DNA of 5,536 bases from Myxococcales bacterium. GTDB lineage: Bacteria; Myxococcota_A; Polyangia; Polyangiales; Polyangiaceae. Positions 5,299 through 5,536 of the stretch are shown here, piece after piece. The DNA lies in the NCBI GenBank assembly GCA_023248785.1, contig JAHFDX010000293.1:1-5536 (forward strand). The letters are read 5' to 3'. Numbering within the stretch: the stretch's first letter is position 1; the number at the start of each line of letters is the position of its first letter. The position numbers and the translations under genes were made by a program. The notes below the pieces were generated by a model. That model did not search any database, was not told where the DNA came from, and saw only the letters and a list, made by a program, of their open reading frames with translations.

Positions 5299-5536
5299 GG
5301 TAATGCCTCGACCTGTGGAACATCTTTCAGAGTTGGCGGCATTTGGAGAGCCCGCTCGACACATCTCTCAATTTCACGGAACGAAGAGAGTCCGCACCAA
5401 AAGACCCACCATCGAGCGGTCTTGTAAATGCCGTCAGCGCTCTCTGCATACCACGCGTTCACCGGATTGTTCGACCGCGCGCGCCAAAAGAGCTGTTCAT
5501 GATCGCGACGGAGGCGCTGCCATATCGAACCGCCGA
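5295..5536 (-). CDS. argB: C-terminal end of bifunctional N-acetylglutamate synthase/kinase (5' part beyond window)
   Basis: The minus strand is open from the right edge (first full codon at 5534) to a TGA at 5297-5295, giving the last 79 residues. They read LRRDHEQLFWRARSNNPVN, then AWYAESADGIYK, then WWVFWCGLSSFREIERCVE, ending PPTLKDVPQVEALP. From memory of the family, the LFWR-R...NP...G-Y...W-VFW-GL pattern is the end of the GNAT acetyltransferase domain fused to acetylglutamate kinase in Xanthomonas, Xylella and Maricaulis (related to vertebrate NAGS). It is not present in ordinary single-function ArgB. The fused enzyme would make N-acetylglutamate and phosphorylate it, handing product to ArgC. 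Its stop overlaps the argC GTG by 4 bases. The kinase domain cannot be seen here, so a stand-alone synthase with the same C-terminal domain remains possible. Confidence 0.82.
   Translation of the reverse strand, partial: GGSIWQRLRRDHEQLFWRARSNNPVNAWYAESADGIYKTARWWVFWCGLSSFREIERCVERALQMPPTLKDVPQVEALP

Overview
The window reads as chromosomal DNA of a moderately GC-rich, Gram-negative bacterium. Three predicted lipoproteins with clear or possible lipoboxes, an Asp-Ala-Gly-rich tail on one of them, and a Xanthomonas-type arginine gene order fit a Myxococcota-like or gammaproteobacterial (xanthomonad-like) lineage. The sequence alone does not settle which. I see no tRNA, rRNA, CRISPR array, transposase or phage gene.

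Right part (about 2750-5536, minus strand): an arginine biosynthesis operon. The window edge cuts the first gene, whose C-terminus matches the acetyltransferase domain of the fused N-acetylglutamate synthase/kinase (xanthomonad-type ArgB). argC and argH follow, joined by two 4-base stop/start overlaps (GTGA and ATGA). A 90-codon gene for a small membrane or lipoprotein-like product starts 30 bases after argH. Together the encoded enzymes carry glutamate to N-acetylglutamyl phosphate, reduce that to the semialdehyde, and cleave argininosuccinate to arginine and fumarate. The fused ArgB and the gene order suggest the acetylated-intermediate version of the pathway, but the genes that would prove it lie outside the window.

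Middle (about 1473-2648): a minus-strand gene for a secreted, probably disulfide-bonded lipoprotein converges on a plus-strand class I methyltransferase gene. The roughly 400-base gap between them holds a pair of inverted REP-like hairpins that share an 11-base tail, which looks like a small non-autonomous repeat element, plus a separate hairpin just behind the methyltransferase.

Left part (1-836): the plus-strand methyltransferase gene diverges from a minus-strand pair. That pair is a 94-residue Pro/Ala-rich lipoprotein with a strong ribosome binding site, followed after only 3 bases and in the same reading frame by a membrane-bound di-iron fatty acid hydroxylase/sterol desaturase family gene. 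The desaturase gene runs off the left edge and is open throughout positions 1-381.
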